From an uncultured Olsenella sp. (GTDB lineage Bacteria; Actinomycetota; Coriobacteriia; Coriobacteriales; Atopobiaceae): a stretch of DNA of 64,000 nucleotides. Position numbers and translations under genes: made by a program. A model generated the notes under the pieces. That model did no database searches. It had not been told where the DNA came from and saw only the letters and a program-made list of their open reading frames with translations. The DNA lies in assembly GCA_949287905.1 (NCBI GenBank), contig CASEHX010000012.1:18017-82016 (forward strand). Reading direction: 5' to 3'. This document shows positions 7,863-16,243 of the stretch, piece after piece. The first letter of the stretch is position 1; the number at the start of each line of letters is the position of its first letter.

Positions 7863-9314
7863 CTACCGTTCGTCGATCGGCACGTACTCGCCACCGTGCG
7901 GCATGATGGAGTTGTAGGCGGGTCGAATGATGCGCCCGGCGCCGTAGAGCTCCTCCATGCGGTGGGCGGTCCAGCCGGCGAGGCGCGCCATGGCAAAGAT
8001 CGCCGTGTAGAGGTCGGGCTCTATCCCGAGCATCGAGTAGATGAAGCCCGTGTAGAGGTCGATGTTGGCACAGATCGCCTTGCCCGAGCCCTTGACGTCG
8101 TGCATGACCTGCGGGCCGAGCCTCTCGATGCTCTCGATGAGGTCAAAGCGCTCGAGAAGCCCCTTGTCGGCGGCAACGCGGCGGGCGTACGTCTTGACGA
8201 TCTGGGCGCGCGGGTCGGAGAGCGTGTAGACCGCGTGACCAAGGCCGTAGATGAGGCCGCTCTTGTCGAAGGCCTCCTTGCGCACGATCTTCTCGAGATA
8301 GCCCGCAACCTCGTCCTCGGAGTCCCAGTTGCGCACGTGGGAGGCAACGTCGTCGATCATCTGGCTCACCTTGAAGTTGGCGCCTCCGTGCTTGGGACCC
8401 TTGAGTGAGCCGATGGCGGCCGCGTAGGCCGAGTAGGCGTCGGTCCCGGAGGACGAGAGCACGCGCGTGGTGAACGTGGAGTTGTTGCCGCCGCCGTGCT
8501 CGGCGTGCAGGATGAGCATGACGTCGAGGAGCATGGCCTCCTCGTGCGTGAAGCCGTCGTCGCTGCGCAGGACGTCCAGGACGGTCTCTGCCATCGTGTA
8601 GCCCTCGCGCACCGGCGGCACCATGAGCTTCTCGTCGGCAAGCTCGGCCTTGTGGGCGGCATGCGCCACGGCCGCCGTGCGCGGCCAGCGGCCGAGAAGC
8701 GAGAGGGCAACGTCGATCTCGTGCGTGGGCGAGGTATCGTCGGGGTTGGGGTCAAAGGCGTAGAGCAGAAGCGTCGCGCGCTGAAGCACGTTCATGATGT
8801 TGTGGCTGTACGTGGCGCGCGGGAAGATGCCAAAGTAGCCCTCGGGGAGCTGCTTGCGGGCGTCGATGCGGGCGCGGAAGTCATCAAGCTCCTCGCGCGT
8901 GGGCAGCTTGCCGGCGATGAGCAGGTAGGCAACCTCTTCGTAGCCAAAGCGGTCCTCCGCCTGGGAGGCACCGATGAGATCCGCCACGCGGTAGCCGCGG
9001 TAGATGAGGTCTCCCTCGTCGGGCTCCACGCCGTGCGGCGTCTTGTTGTAGCCGTGCACGTTGGAGATCGTGGTGAGGCCGACGAGCACGCCCGAGCCGT
9101 CGGCGTTGCGCAGGCCGCGCTTGACGTCGTACTTGGTGTAGAGCTCGGCCGGGACCACGTCCACGTCCTCGTAGCCGTGGTAGAGGCCATCCGAGACGGG
9201 CGGCAGCCCAAGGCCCACCGAGGGCATGGGGTACGCGTCGGCTACGTGATCGAAGGCGGGGGTGTCACGAGGTGTGAGAATGGGCCTCCCGCCGCCCTTG
9301 GGCAGGTGAATCAT
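7863..9314 (-). CDS. gltA: Citrate synthase
   Basis: Condenses acetyl-CoA and oxaloacetate to citrate. The 483-residue protein carries both catalytic histidines in their usual contexts, HGGGNNSTFTTR and GHAVYTLSDPR, and an acidic residue in DLYTGF, plus SLKGPKHGGAN between them. It belongs to the longer citrate synthase branch found in clostridia and Coriobacteriia, with the N-terminal block GVLVGLTTISNVHGY and GDLIYRGYRVADLIGA. The ATG at 9314 is preceded by AAAGGAGGTCCC, an ideal ribosome binding site; an upstream in-frame ATG lacks one. No other TCA-cycle gene is nearby, so in an anaerobe it probably supplies glutamate precursors. A 2-methylcitrate synthase role is possible but less likely. 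Confidence 0.93.
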   Translation of the reverse strand: MIHLPKGGGRPILTPRDTPAFDHVADAYPMPSVGLGLPPVSDGLYHGYEDVDVVPAELYTKYDVKRGLRNADGSGVLVGLTTISNVHGYNKTPHGVEPDEGDLIYRGYRVADLIGASQAEDRFGYEEVAYLLIAGKLPTREELDDFRARIDARKQLPEGYFGIFPRATYSHNIMNVLQRATLLLYAFDPNPDDTSPTHEIDVALSLLGRWPRTAAVAHAAHKAELADEKLMVPPVREGYTMAETVLDVLRSDDGFTHEEAMLLDVMLILHAEHGGGNNSTFTTRVLSSSGTDAYSAYAAAIGSLKGPKHGGANFKVSQMIDDVASHVRNWDSEDEVAGYLEKIVRKEAFDKSGLIYGLGHAVYTLSDPRAQIVKTYARRVAADKGLLERFDLIESIERLGPQVMHDVKGSGKAICANIDLYTGFIYSMLGIEPDLYTAIFAMARLAGWTAHRMEELYGAGRIIRPAYNSIMPHGGEYVPIDER

Positions 9315-9362
9315 GGGACCTCCTTTGTCTGTGGGCAAACGGCAGCGGCGCCGCGCGTGCGC

Positions 9363-9659
9363 CTAGAGGCGGTACATGTACCTGAAGACCTCTTCGCGCT
9401 GCATGAGGATCTGCACCCCAAGGCTCTGGGCGAGCTCGTCGAGGTGGCTCTTGAGCTCGGAGAAGTCCGCCTTGGCAAGGTCGACGAGCATGGTCATCGT
9501 GAAGATGCCCTGGAGAATCGTCTGGGAGATGTCGAGGATGTTGGCCTCGCGCTCGCTGAGGGCACCCGCCACCGCGGCAACGATGCCCGGGCGATCGCCA
9601 CCCAGTACGGTGATGATCGCCTTGTTGGAAAGGGCTCCTTCGGTCTCGGGTGTCGTCAT
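9363..9659 (-). CDS. ACT-domain protein of the UPF0237 type
   Basis: A small 98-residue protein that is essentially one ACT domain: AIITVLGGDRPGIVAAVAG for the first strand and ligand loop (DRPGIV), ILDISQTI, and FTMTMLVDL. Stand-alone ACT proteins of this family (about 90 aa) are thought to bind amino acids or other small ligands; no function can be assigned. The frame runs further upstream, but the ATG at 9659 follows GAGGAGGAGCC and yields the typical family length. It lies 48 bp upstream of gltA on the same strand, so the two are probably cotranscribed. Confidence 0.85.
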   Translation of the reverse strand: MTTPETEGALSNKAIITVLGGDRPGIVAAVAGALSEREANILDISQTILQGIFTMTMLVDLAKADFSELKSHLDELAQSLGVQILMQREEVFRYMYRL

Positions 9660-9830
9660 GGCTCCTCCTCGGGATCGCTTCGTCAGAACGCCCCTCATTG
9701 TACGGTGGAACGCAGCGGGCTCATAGCGACCACACGATAAGGACCGCAAACGGAAACGCAAGCGAGCGAGAGCAGGGCCGACAAGGTGGCAGAGCCGGCA
9801 GAAGTCCCCGCCGACGCACCATGCGAGCCG

Positions 9831-10331
9831 CTAGTTCTGCTCGCAGCCCTCCCCCAGCATGCGCTGGAAGAGCATCATCACGTCCTCGGGGGTGCAGTCC
9901 AGCGCAACGGCCAGCTCCACGCTCGAGCGCTCCCGCGCCTCCTTGAGGATGCGCTCGTAGACGACGGGGGGCTTCTTGTTGCGCGCGGAAAGCTCCTCGA
10001 TCCTCGTGCGGAAGGTCTTTGCGATGCGGACGGAGTCGAGGCAGGAGCCCTGCCTCATCTCGTTGCGATAGTGCTCCTCCTCGAGGTTGTTGTTGCGCGC
10101 CTGGAAGCTCTCGACCTCCATCGTCGGGTACGCCTCGATGATCTTCTCGGCCTCGCCCCGAGAGAGCACGGGACGGAGCCTGCTCTCGTTGGAAACGGGA
10201 AAGCTGATGTGCACGGGATGCCGCTTGCCAATGGGAAGCAGCTGGTAGACCGCCTGTGGACCCTCCGTCACATCCTTCACCTGACAAACGCCCTGACCAG
10301 GATGAACGAGATAGTCTCCCACAGCATACAT
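9831..10331 (-). CDS. carD: CarD/CdnL-family RNA polymerase-binding regulator
   Basis: Binds the RNA polymerase beta subunit and stabilises open promoter complexes in actinobacteria. The 166-residue protein has the RNAP-interacting Tudor-like domain at its start (YLVHPGQGVCQVKDV) followed by the helical C-terminal domain that contacts DNA (Ala/Glu-rich from about residue 60). The ATG at 10331 is preceded by AAAGGAGCTGCCTT, so the longer open frame is rejected. A TATACT -10 element lies on the minus strand at 10362-10357, about 25 nt upstream of the start. The gene stands alone; the 171 bp to the ACT gene hold nothing recognisable. Confidence 0.92.
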   Translation of the reverse strand: MYAVGDYLVHPGQGVCQVKDVTEGPQAVYQLLPIGKRHPVHISFPVSNESRLRPVLSRGEAEKIIEAYPTMEVESFQARNNNLEEEHYRNEMRQGSCLDSVRIAKTFRTRIEELSARNKKPPVVYERILKEARERSSVELAVALDCTPEDVMMLFQRMLGEGCEQN

Positions 10332-10454
10332 AAGGCAGCTCCTTTCGCGTGACTCCAGTATAGCACCCAAATGGTGCGGTTTTAGCCGTTCACGGAAAGG
10401 GTATTGTCAACGGGTTGTCATATAGGTATTTTTTTGCGTTTACCTTAAATGAAG

Positions 10455-10493
10455 CTGAGGGCGCGAGACGAGCATCGCCTCGCGCCCCCTCAG
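10455..10493 (-). terminator. Hairpin downstream of the cyclophilin gene
   Basis: CTGAGGGCGCGAG and CTCGCGCCCCCTCAG form a long GC-rich stem just past the PPIase stop codon. There is no long U-run on the minus strand, only CTTCATTT, so efficiency is uncertain. Confidence 0.6.
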
Positions 10494-10527
10494 ACCAGCG
10501 CCCTCTTGGCAGAAGCGCCTCGCCTGA

Positions 10528-11217
10528 CTAGTCGAGCATCTCGATCTTCGTGATGACCGGCTGGTTCTCCACGGCGACCAGCCCGCTCTGCTCGTCGGCC
10601 ACGGGCACCTCCTCGCAGATGGCGTCCACGACCTCCATACCCGAGATCACGCTGCCAAAGGCGGCGTACTCGCCGTCGAGGTACGAGGCGTCCTCCTGCA
10701 TGATGAAGAACTGCGAGCTGGCGGAGTCGGGGTCGCTCGAGCGCGCCATCGAGATGGTTCCGCGCACATGAGGGATGGAGTTCTCGACGCCGTTCGAGGA
10801 GAACTCGCCCTTGATGTCGGTTCCGGAGCCGCCCGTGCCGTTGCCCTCGGGGTCGCCGCCCTGGATCATGAAGCCGGGAACCACGCGGTGGAACGTGAGC
10901 CCGTCGTAGAAGCCCTCCTCGACAAGGTGGCAGAAGTTCGAGACCGTGATGGGCGCGACGTTGGCGTTGAGGCTCACTTCGATGGTCCCGTAGCCCTCCA
11001 CCTCGATGCGGGCGTGGTGGACGCCGGTTGCGTAGGGATCGTCGGGGTCTACCTCGGGGCTCGCCTCCTCGGAGGCTGACTCGGAGAGCTGCTGGTCCGA
11101 GGCGTCGTCCGAGGTCTTCTGGCCGGCATCGCCAGCGCAGCCTACCAGGACGACCGAGACGAGAAGAACGGCGAGAAGCGCGGGGAGGACCTTCCCCAGT
11201 TTCGACAGTGCTGACAT
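10528..11217 (-). CDS. Lipoprotein peptidyl-prolyl cis-trans isomerase, cyclophilin type
   Basis: A 229-residue extracytoplasmic foldase. Residues 1-27 form a lipoprotein signal peptide with a hydrophobic core and lipobox LVGC. A Ser/Asp/Glu-rich linker (about 30-60) follows, then a complete cyclophilin domain with FHRVVPGFMIQGGDP (catalytic Arg in FHR), SSQFFIM and the Gly-rich GNGTGGSGTDIKGEF. It would act on proteins emerging from the Sec pathway at the outer face of the membrane. The start at 11217 has AAAGGAAG upstream. It is followed by a hairpin, and brnQ upstream is separated by about 40 bp on the same strand. Confidence 0.93.
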   Translation of the reverse strand: MSALSKLGKVLPALLAVLLVSVVLVGCAGDAGQKTSDDASDQQLSESASEEASPEVDPDDPYATGVHHARIEVEGYGTIEVSLNANVAPITVSNFCHLVEEGFYDGLTFHRVVPGFMIQGGDPEGNGTGGSGTDIKGEFSSNGVENSIPHVRGTISMARSSDPDSASSQFFIMQEDASYLDGEYAAFGSVISGMEVVDAICEEVPVADEQSGLVAVENQPVITKIEMLD

Positions 11218-11258
11218 GAGCTTCCTTTCTCAGGCGATTGCGTGACCAACGAGTCAGC

Positions 11259-12635
11259 TTACCGGATGGATCGCGAGACGAACAGGGAGACGCCCGCGGA
11301 GAGGGCGGCGGCAAGAAGCGCGGGCACCACCCAGCCCAGGCCGACGTCGGCGAGGGGAAGCACGTCGAGCGGGAGGGCGACGCCGGGAGCGAGGGCGTCG
11401 CGGACGACCCCGACGACGCTCACGACCGCGGTTACGCCGACCGTCCAGGGCCACACCGCGGGGACCCTGTCGCACGGGCGGCGAAGCATCCCCATGGCAA
11501 CGAGCACGATCGCCACCGGATACATTGCCCCCAGCAGGAGGGCGGAGAAGTCGAGGATGGCGTCGAGCCCGAGGTTTGAGACGGCGCACGAGAACACCGA
11601 GAAGGCCAGGGCGCATGCACCGTAGGACGCCCGCGGAAGCTCCTCGGAGAAATAGGTGCCGCAGCAGCTGATGAGCCCGATGCAGACGTTGAGGCAGGCG
11701 AGCAGGAAGATTGCCGCGACGACGACCGTCCCCGCAGTCCCAAAGTGAGCCGTCGCGGACGCGGTGATAACCTCGGCGCCGTTGGTCGCGCCCGCCAGCG
11801 CAACGCTCTGCTCAAAGCCCACGGCACAGAGGCCGCCGTAGACGGCAATCATCAGGATGCCCGCCATCACCCCCGCGCGACAGATCTCTCGCATGACGCC
11901 ACCGCGCGCGGTAACCCCCAGAGAGCGCACGTTGCTGGCTATCACCAGACCAAACGTGAGGGACGCGAGAAGGTCCATGGTCTGGTATCCCGTGAGAAAG
12001 CCCTGAACGGCGGGACTTGTGTCGTAGGGCGCCACGGCAGGAGCATCGGGCAGCGCCGGGGCACCGGCAAGCGAGGAGATCGCCGCCATGACCACGCCGA
12101 CGATCAGAAGGATGAGGGCTGGCCCCGTCACGCGCCCGAGCAGGCGCGTGAGGCGTCCGGGGCGCATGGCGAGCACGTACGCAACGGCGAAGAAGGCCAC
12201 GGAGAAGACAAGGCGGGCGACCTCGAGCGAGAGCCCCTCGGGGAGAAGGGGCGCGAGCATCTCGAAGGCGGTCGACGCCGTGCGGGGAATAGCCAGGCAG
12301 GGGCCGATCGCCAGGTAGACGAGGGCAACGAAGATCCGGGCGAACAGGGGGTGGACCCGTGAAGCGAGCTCTCGCAGGGTCCCCGAGAGCGCCACGGCGA
12401 CGATGCCCAGCACCGGAAGGCCAACGCCCGCAACGAAGAAGCCCAGTATCGCGGGAAGGCTGTCACGCCCCGCCTGAACGCCCAGCAACGGCGGCAGGAT
12501 GAGGTTTCCCGCCCCAAAGAACATCGAGAAGAGCGTCACGCCAACAAAGACCGCCTGCCTCGCGGGAAGGGAGGCACGCTCCGGGGAAGCCTGGAGCCCC
12601 GAGTCGACGGCGGCGCCACCCGCATCCTCAGCCAT
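11259..12635 (-). CDS. brnQ: BrnQ/LIVCS-family branched-chain amino acid:cation symporter
   Basis: A 458-residue polytopic protein with about twelve hydrophobic segments, taking up Leu, Ile and Val with Na+ or H+. The N-terminal signature FSMFFGAGNLILPP (about residues 36-49) is diagnostic of the family. Other typical stretches are GFFVAGVGLPVLG and the TGYQTMDLLASLTFG region near residue 210. About 28 hydrophilic residues precede the first membrane segment. The gene is 9 bp downstream of the tannase-like lipoprotein gene on the same strand and may be cotranscribed with it, although no functional link is apparent. Confidence 0.93.
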   Translation of the reverse strand: MAEDAGGAAVDSGLQASPERASLPARQAVFVGVTLFSMFFGAGNLILPPLLGVQAGRDSLPAILGFFVAGVGLPVLGIVAVALSGTLRELASRVHPLFARIFVALVYLAIGPCLAIPRTASTAFEMLAPLLPEGLSLEVARLVFSVAFFAVAYVLAMRPGRLTRLLGRVTGPALILLIVGVVMAAISSLAGAPALPDAPAVAPYDTSPAVQGFLTGYQTMDLLASLTFGLVIASNVRSLGVTARGGVMREICRAGVMAGILMIAVYGGLCAVGFEQSVALAGATNGAEVITASATAHFGTAGTVVVAAIFLLACLNVCIGLISCCGTYFSEELPRASYGACALAFSVFSCAVSNLGLDAILDFSALLLGAMYPVAIVLVAMGMLRRPCDRVPAVWPWTVGVTAVVSVVGVVRDALAPGVALPLDVLPLADVGLGWVVPALLAAALSAGVSLFVSRSIR

Positions 12636-12644
12636 TTCCCACCC

Positions 12645-14561
12645 CTAATCCGTGCAGCAGGAGGTAACCCACTTGAGCAGGTTCCCCGCGGGAGACCCCG
12701 TGCGCTCGGCGAGGACGTGCCCCTGCCCCCATACGGGCGTGTGAGAGACGTCCGCGACGCCGTCGTACTTGCGCAGGGCGAGAACCACGTTCGCCGCGGT
12801 GCACAGCGAGGTGTCCGAGTCGAAGAGGCCCTCGTTGATGCGCCAGTGGGGGGCAACCGTCGACTGGCCGTACGCCTCATAGTGGCCGCTCAGCCACGTG
12901 AGGGGATCCATCATCGCAACGCGCTCCGCCATGGGCGTCTCCAGCGAGTCGACCTTCTCGAGGTCCTCGACCCAGGCGCCCTCCTGCTCGGCGTCCCAGC
13001 CCTCGCAGGAGGCGTACGTCTCCATCCCCGCCTCGACGGTCTGCTCGACGCAGCTCGAGAAGTGCAGCGTGGACTCCTCGCCAATGCCAAAGAGCTGGTT
13101 GATCTTGGAGCTTCGGTCGGGACGGTCGAACACGGAGCAGGGAAGCGTGGCGGGGCGGACGTGCAGCGCGTAGTCGCGCAGGCTCGAGACGGAGACGTTG
13201 CCGGAGCGGTGGTTGTAGTTGATCCACCACGTGCTCTCGTTGAGGGATGCAAAGTAGCTCTGGGCAGACTCGTAGACGGTCGACTGCACCTGGGCCACGC
13301 CCAGGGTCGCGGCAGGGGCGTCCTCACTCGGCTTTCCGGCCTCTCCCTCGCCAGTGCCATCGGCGGCCGCGGTCCCGGAGCCCGGCGTCTGGGTGGCGGC
13401 GTCGGCGGCACGCGACGCATCGAGGTTGGGATCTCCGGGGAAGGTGGGATCGTCGAGGTGAAGCGGGGTGTAGGTGTACGGGAAGGACTCGTGCTGGACA
13501 AAGTATGTCGCCGCCTCGTCGATCTCGTCGAGAAGGGCGGACGCATAGGAGCCCATCGAATAGACGCCCGTCTCGGTCTCGTCGAGCGTGAGCTGGACGT
13601 CGTCCGCGTCCCTCAGGTCCATCTCGTTTATCCAGGCGCCGTAGGCGGAGGCGAGATCGCGAGAGAGCAGCTGCGTCCACGTACCGTCCGCCCGGCTCCC
13701 GTCGTTCGCATACTGGCCCTGACACCACTCGTATGCCGCGTCGGCCATGTCGAAGGAGGTGACGGGGCACCACGAGGCGCTTCCGGCGATCGCGTCCGAA
13801 AGGGGCTCCCCCGAGGCGTCATGCGTCGCGGCTCCGATGGAGGCGAGGTAGGGCTCGAAGAGCGGGGAGTCGCCCGAGGCGCCAAGAACCTCGCTCAGGC
13901 CGCCTCCCGCGGAGAAGCCGAAGACGAAGACGCGATTGGTGTCGCAGGGGAGCGCGTCCGCGTTGTAGCGCAGGTAGCGAATGGCGGCCTTGAGGTCGAC
14001 GGCGGGCCAGGGAGCCCCTCCGGGGATGAGCTCGTCCGAACCCGACGAGGTGTCGACCACCGCAGAGCGCCCGCGGAAGCCGGCGTAGACGTAGATGCAC
14101 CCCGCATCAAGATAGGGTGCGAGACCCTCGCAGCCATAGACCGTCGGGCTCGCCTGGGCGGAGAGCGCCCCCGCGTTGATGGGCATCAGGACGGGCGCGG
14201 TGGCAGCGGTGAAGCTTCCCACCACGGTCTTGTCGTTCACTTGGCAGGTATAGGTGTCGCCGTTCTTCTCGGCGGTGAAGAAGGCACCGGGAACAAAGAT
14301 GGCGAGGGTCTCGTAGGTCTCTGTGGCGGGCTCCAGGCAGTAGCTGAGGCCCAGCTGGTAATAGATGTCGTTCTCCTCGTCGTAGCTCCAGGCAGAGGAG
14401 TCGATCGCCAGCCCCTCGAACTTGGAGACGTCAACGTCCTCCGCCTCCTTGCCGCCGTTCTCTTGGGGGGCGGGGGGCTCCTTCTGCGGAGTGCACGCAG
14501 CAACACCCGCGACCGTCCCCATGGACGCTAGGGCGAGAAACTCTCTTCTGGTGCAGCCCAT
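12645..14561 (-). CDS. Tat-exported lipoprotein resembling subtype B tannases (gallate/feruloyl-type esterase)
   Basis: A 638-residue alpha/beta hydrolase. The N-terminus CTRREFLALASMGTVAGVAAC combines a twin-arginine motif with a lipobox, so the enzyme is probably exported folded and anchored outside. Landmarks match bacterial tannases of the Lactobacillus TanB type as I recall them: VDLKAAIRYLRYN, nucleophile elbow GFSAGGGLSEVLGASG, YEPYL-like FEPYLASIGAA, WCPVTSFDMADAAYEW, a late DSDTS acid site and VWGQGH for the catalytic His. An inserted Ala/Pro/Thr-rich stretch lies near residue 400. Of two adjacent ATGs (14564, 14561), the second has the better spacing from GGGAGGG. Substrate could be gallate esters or another plant phenolic ester; the sequence does not decide. 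Confidence 0.8.
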   Translation of the reverse strand: MGCTRREFLALASMGTVAGVAACTPQKEPPAPQENGGKEAEDVDVSKFEGLAIDSSAWSYDEENDIYYQLGLSYCLEPATETYETLAIFVPGAFFTAEKNGDTYTCQVNDKTVVGSFTAATAPVLMPINAGALSAQASPTVYGCEGLAPYLDAGCIYVYAGFRGRSAVVDTSSGSDELIPGGAPWPAVDLKAAIRYLRYNADALPCDTNRVFVFGFSAGGGLSEVLGASGDSPLFEPYLASIGAATHDASGEPLSDAIAGSASWCPVTSFDMADAAYEWCQGQYANDGSRADGTWTQLLSRDLASAYGAWINEMDLRDADDVQLTLDETETGVYSMGSYASALLDEIDEAATYFVQHESFPYTYTPLHLDDPTFPGDPNLDASRAADAATQTPGSGTAAADGTGEGEAGKPSEDAPAATLGVAQVQSTVYESAQSYFASLNESTWWINYNHRSGNVSVSSLRDYALHVRPATLPCSVFDRPDRSSKINQLFGIGEESTLHFSSCVEQTVEAGMETYASCEGWDAEQEGAWVEDLEKVDSLETPMAERVAMMDPLTWLSGHYEAYGQSTVAPHWRINEGLFDSDTSLCTAANVVLALRKYDGVADVSHTPVWGQGHVLAERTGSPAGNLLKWVTSCCTD

Positions 14562-14672
14562 CATCCCTCCCTGTGCATAGGCTCGAAGACGCGGGTATAT
14601 TGTAGCAACGGGTTGCATGGGCGCCGTCGCGCCATGCGACAACCACAATATTGAGCGCACGGGGAGGTCGCC

Positions 14673-15008
14673 ATGTCCGCCTTCTGGAGCAGGAGGCCCG
14701 CAGAGGAGCCGATCGAGACGCCGGAGAACGCCAAGAGGCTTCACGTGCGCTTCGTGGGAAGGGTTCAGGGCGTGGGCTTTCGCTGGACCGCCCTGATGGT
14801 CGCACGCGAGCTCTCCCTCACCGGTTGGGTGCGCAACGAGGCCGACGGCTCCGTGACGGCAGAGATCCAGGGCGAGCCCTCCCACGTGGGGGCGTTCTTC
14901 TCCCACATGCTCGAGGAGATGGGCGGCCGACACGCGAGCTATGTCGTCGATCAGCGCGACGACGTTCCCGTGATCTGGGGCGAACCGTCCTTCGAGGTGC
15001 GCCACTAG
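14673..15008 (+). CDS. acyP: Acylphosphatase
   Basis: A 111-residue protein with a short N-terminal extension and a full acylphosphatase domain. It shows the phosphate-binding loop GRVQGVGFR (catalytic Arg at its end) and the GWVRNEADGSV segment with the catalytic Asn. It hydrolyses acyl phosphates such as acetyl phosphate or 1,3-bisphosphoglycerate in the cytosol. It is transcribed divergently from the tannase-like gene. The start is the first ATG after the gap; GGGGAGGTCGCC precedes it at good spacing. Confidence 0.93.
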   Translation: MSAFWSRRPAEEPIETPENAKRLHVRFVGRVQGVGFRWTALMVARELSLTGWVRNEADGSVTAEIQGEPSHVGAFFSHMLEEMGGRHASYVVDQRDDVPVIWGEPSFEVRH

Positions 15009-15128
15009 CCCCGCTCGGACGCGGCGGCGCCTGTGACGGCCGAGCCAGATGGCCCCCGCCCCTCGCGGCAAGCGGAGGGCGCCCGAGCGCGTCGAAGACC
15101 CCTCCGCAATTTCCTCGAGAAAAAGTCT

Positions 15129-15156
15129 TTGACACTCACGGCGAGTTTGGTATAGT
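15129..15156 (+). promoter_or_regulatory. Sigma-70-type promoter of tRNA-Phe
   Basis: TTGACA at 15129-15134 and TATAGT at 15151-15156 are separated by 16 bp. The tRNA begins 17 bp after the -10 box. This is the clearest housekeeping promoter in the window. Confidence 0.85.
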
Positions 15157-15172
15157 AATCGCTGCACCAAAT

Positions 15173-15248
15173 GGCTGGGTAGCTCAGTTGGTAGAGCAGG
15201 GGACTGAAAATCCCCGTGTCAGGGGTTCGACTCCCTTCCCCGCCACCA
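15173..15248 (+). tRNA. tRNA-Phe (GAA)
   Basis: A 76-nt cloverleaf with encoded CCA. The D arm begins GCTC after T8-A9, the anticodon stem GGGGA/TCCCC encloses CTGAAAA (anticodon GAA), the variable loop is GTGTC and the T arm is AGGGG-TTCGACT-CCCTT. The acceptor stem GGCTGGG pairs with CCCCGCC except at the fourth pair, where T faces C. That mismatch is unusual for a tRNA and is listed as a finding. It is preceded by a strong promoter and followed by a terminator. Confidence 0.95.
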
Positions 15249-15256
15249 GAACTTTC

Positions 15257-15291
15257 GCAGGTCGGAGGCCGTGTGTCTCCGGCCTGCTTTG
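15257..15291 (+). terminator. Terminator after tRNA-Phe
   Basis: GCAGGTCGGAG and CTCCGGCCTGC form an 11-bp stem (one G-T pair) around GCCGTGTGT, followed by TTTGCT. It ends at the stop codon of the convergent FHA gene. Confidence 0.8.
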
Positions 15292-15816
15292 CTATGTGAC
15301 CAATACCGTCCGGTCGTCCTCGCAAGCCGCCCTCCCTCTCGGACCCGTCATGACGAGAGAGCATCCGCATACGTCGATCGAGTCCCCATAGGTCACGATG
15401 ACGGTCCCTCGGATCTCCCTTCCGTTGTACGTCGCGGGATTCTTGGACCCGCGGTCACTCACTTCCATGCCGTCGGGGGTGGGAACGACGCGCAGATGTC
15501 TCCTCGACACAACGGGCAGGTGAAACGTGACGTCGTTGCTCGCCTCTCGGCCGATGTCGACCCCCTCCGGGCCAACTCCCCTCCAGACGTCGACCACGGG
15601 GGTCTTCACGAGCACCCCCACGTCCTCGGTCATTCCCTTGTCGGTGGAGGGCGCCTCCGCCCGCGACAGGACGGCAGTGAGCCCCTCTCCCGATCGCTCC
15701 GGACGATCCCGGGAGAAGTCATAGAGACACCCAAAGCAGACGCGCATGTCTGCGTAGAGCTCAGATCCGCACCGCGGGCACGTCTTGGTCTCAAAACCAC
15801 GCTCATCGATTCCCAT
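15292..15816 (-). CDS. Zinc-ribbon plus FHA-domain protein
   Basis: A 174-residue protein that starts with a four-cysteine ribbon (CPRCGSELYADMRVCFGC, about residues 13-30), then a polar linker, then a forkhead-associated domain (about 75-150) with the phosphothreonine-binding landmarks GREASNDV, SRRHLRV and N-x-T-like NPATYNG. FHA proteins read Thr phosphorylation by Ser/Thr kinases. No TM segment is seen. It is the last gene of the leftward pilus operon, which suggests phospho-dependent control or assembly of the pilus. The ATG at 15816 follows GGAGAGGGAA; a longer form would start at 15882. Confidence 0.8.
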   Translation of the reverse strand: MGIDERGFETKTCPRCGSELYADMRVCFGCLYDFSRDRPERSGEGLTAVLSRAEAPSTDKGMTEDVGVLVKTPVVDVWRGVGPEGVDIGREASNDVTFHLPVVSRRHLRVVPTPDGMEVSDRGSKNPATYNGREIRGTVIVTYGDSIDVCGCSLVMTGPRGRAACEDDRTVLVT

Positions 15817-15885
15817 AGATTCCCTCTCCTCTCTCTCCATGACGGGGACCGGGACAACCCAGTCGCATGAGCCCCTCGTCAACCG

Positions 15886-16242
15886 TCAGCCAACCAGACT
15901 CACCCCAAGGGCGGACGTCCAGAGATGCTCCCCCTCCTCCACCCACTCACCCGCTCCGGCAGGACGCTCGATCGCGCAGCATGCGTCCGGATGTGAGAAG
16001 AGCTCCCCGGGCGCAAGCCCCCGTCTCACCGCGAGCACCTCGCCCAGCTCCCCGACGAGGGCTGCGTCGAGGGGGTACCTCATGCCAAAGGTATGAATGG
16101 AGCCGCACCGAGCGATCATCACGGGTCCGGCGTCGGGACCAGTGCCGAGAAGACCGAGCAGTCGCTCCCGCCAGGTGCTCAGGACACGAAGCTCGAGCAC
16201 GAGACCGGGCCTCTCGTCAGAGGACAGCCGCACATATCCCAT
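15886..16242 (-). CDS. DUF192 family protein
   Basis: A 118-residue protein with the DUF192 core: LSTWRERLLGLLG near the start, then HTFGMRYPLDAALV (about 50-63) and a late AIERPAGAGEW. DUF192 proteins are small beta-rich proteins, often near Tad pilus genes, with no proven role. No signal peptide is evident, although many homologues are exported. The ATG directly follows the stop of the TadE-like gene, so translation is probably coupled. Confidence 0.8.
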   Translation of the reverse strand: MGYVRLSSDERPGLVLELRVLSTWRERLLGLLGTGPDAGPVMIARCGSIHTFGMRYPLDAALVGELGEVLAVRRGLAPGELFSHPDACCAIERPAGAGEWVEEGEHLWTSALGVSLVG

Positions 16243-16243
16243 C

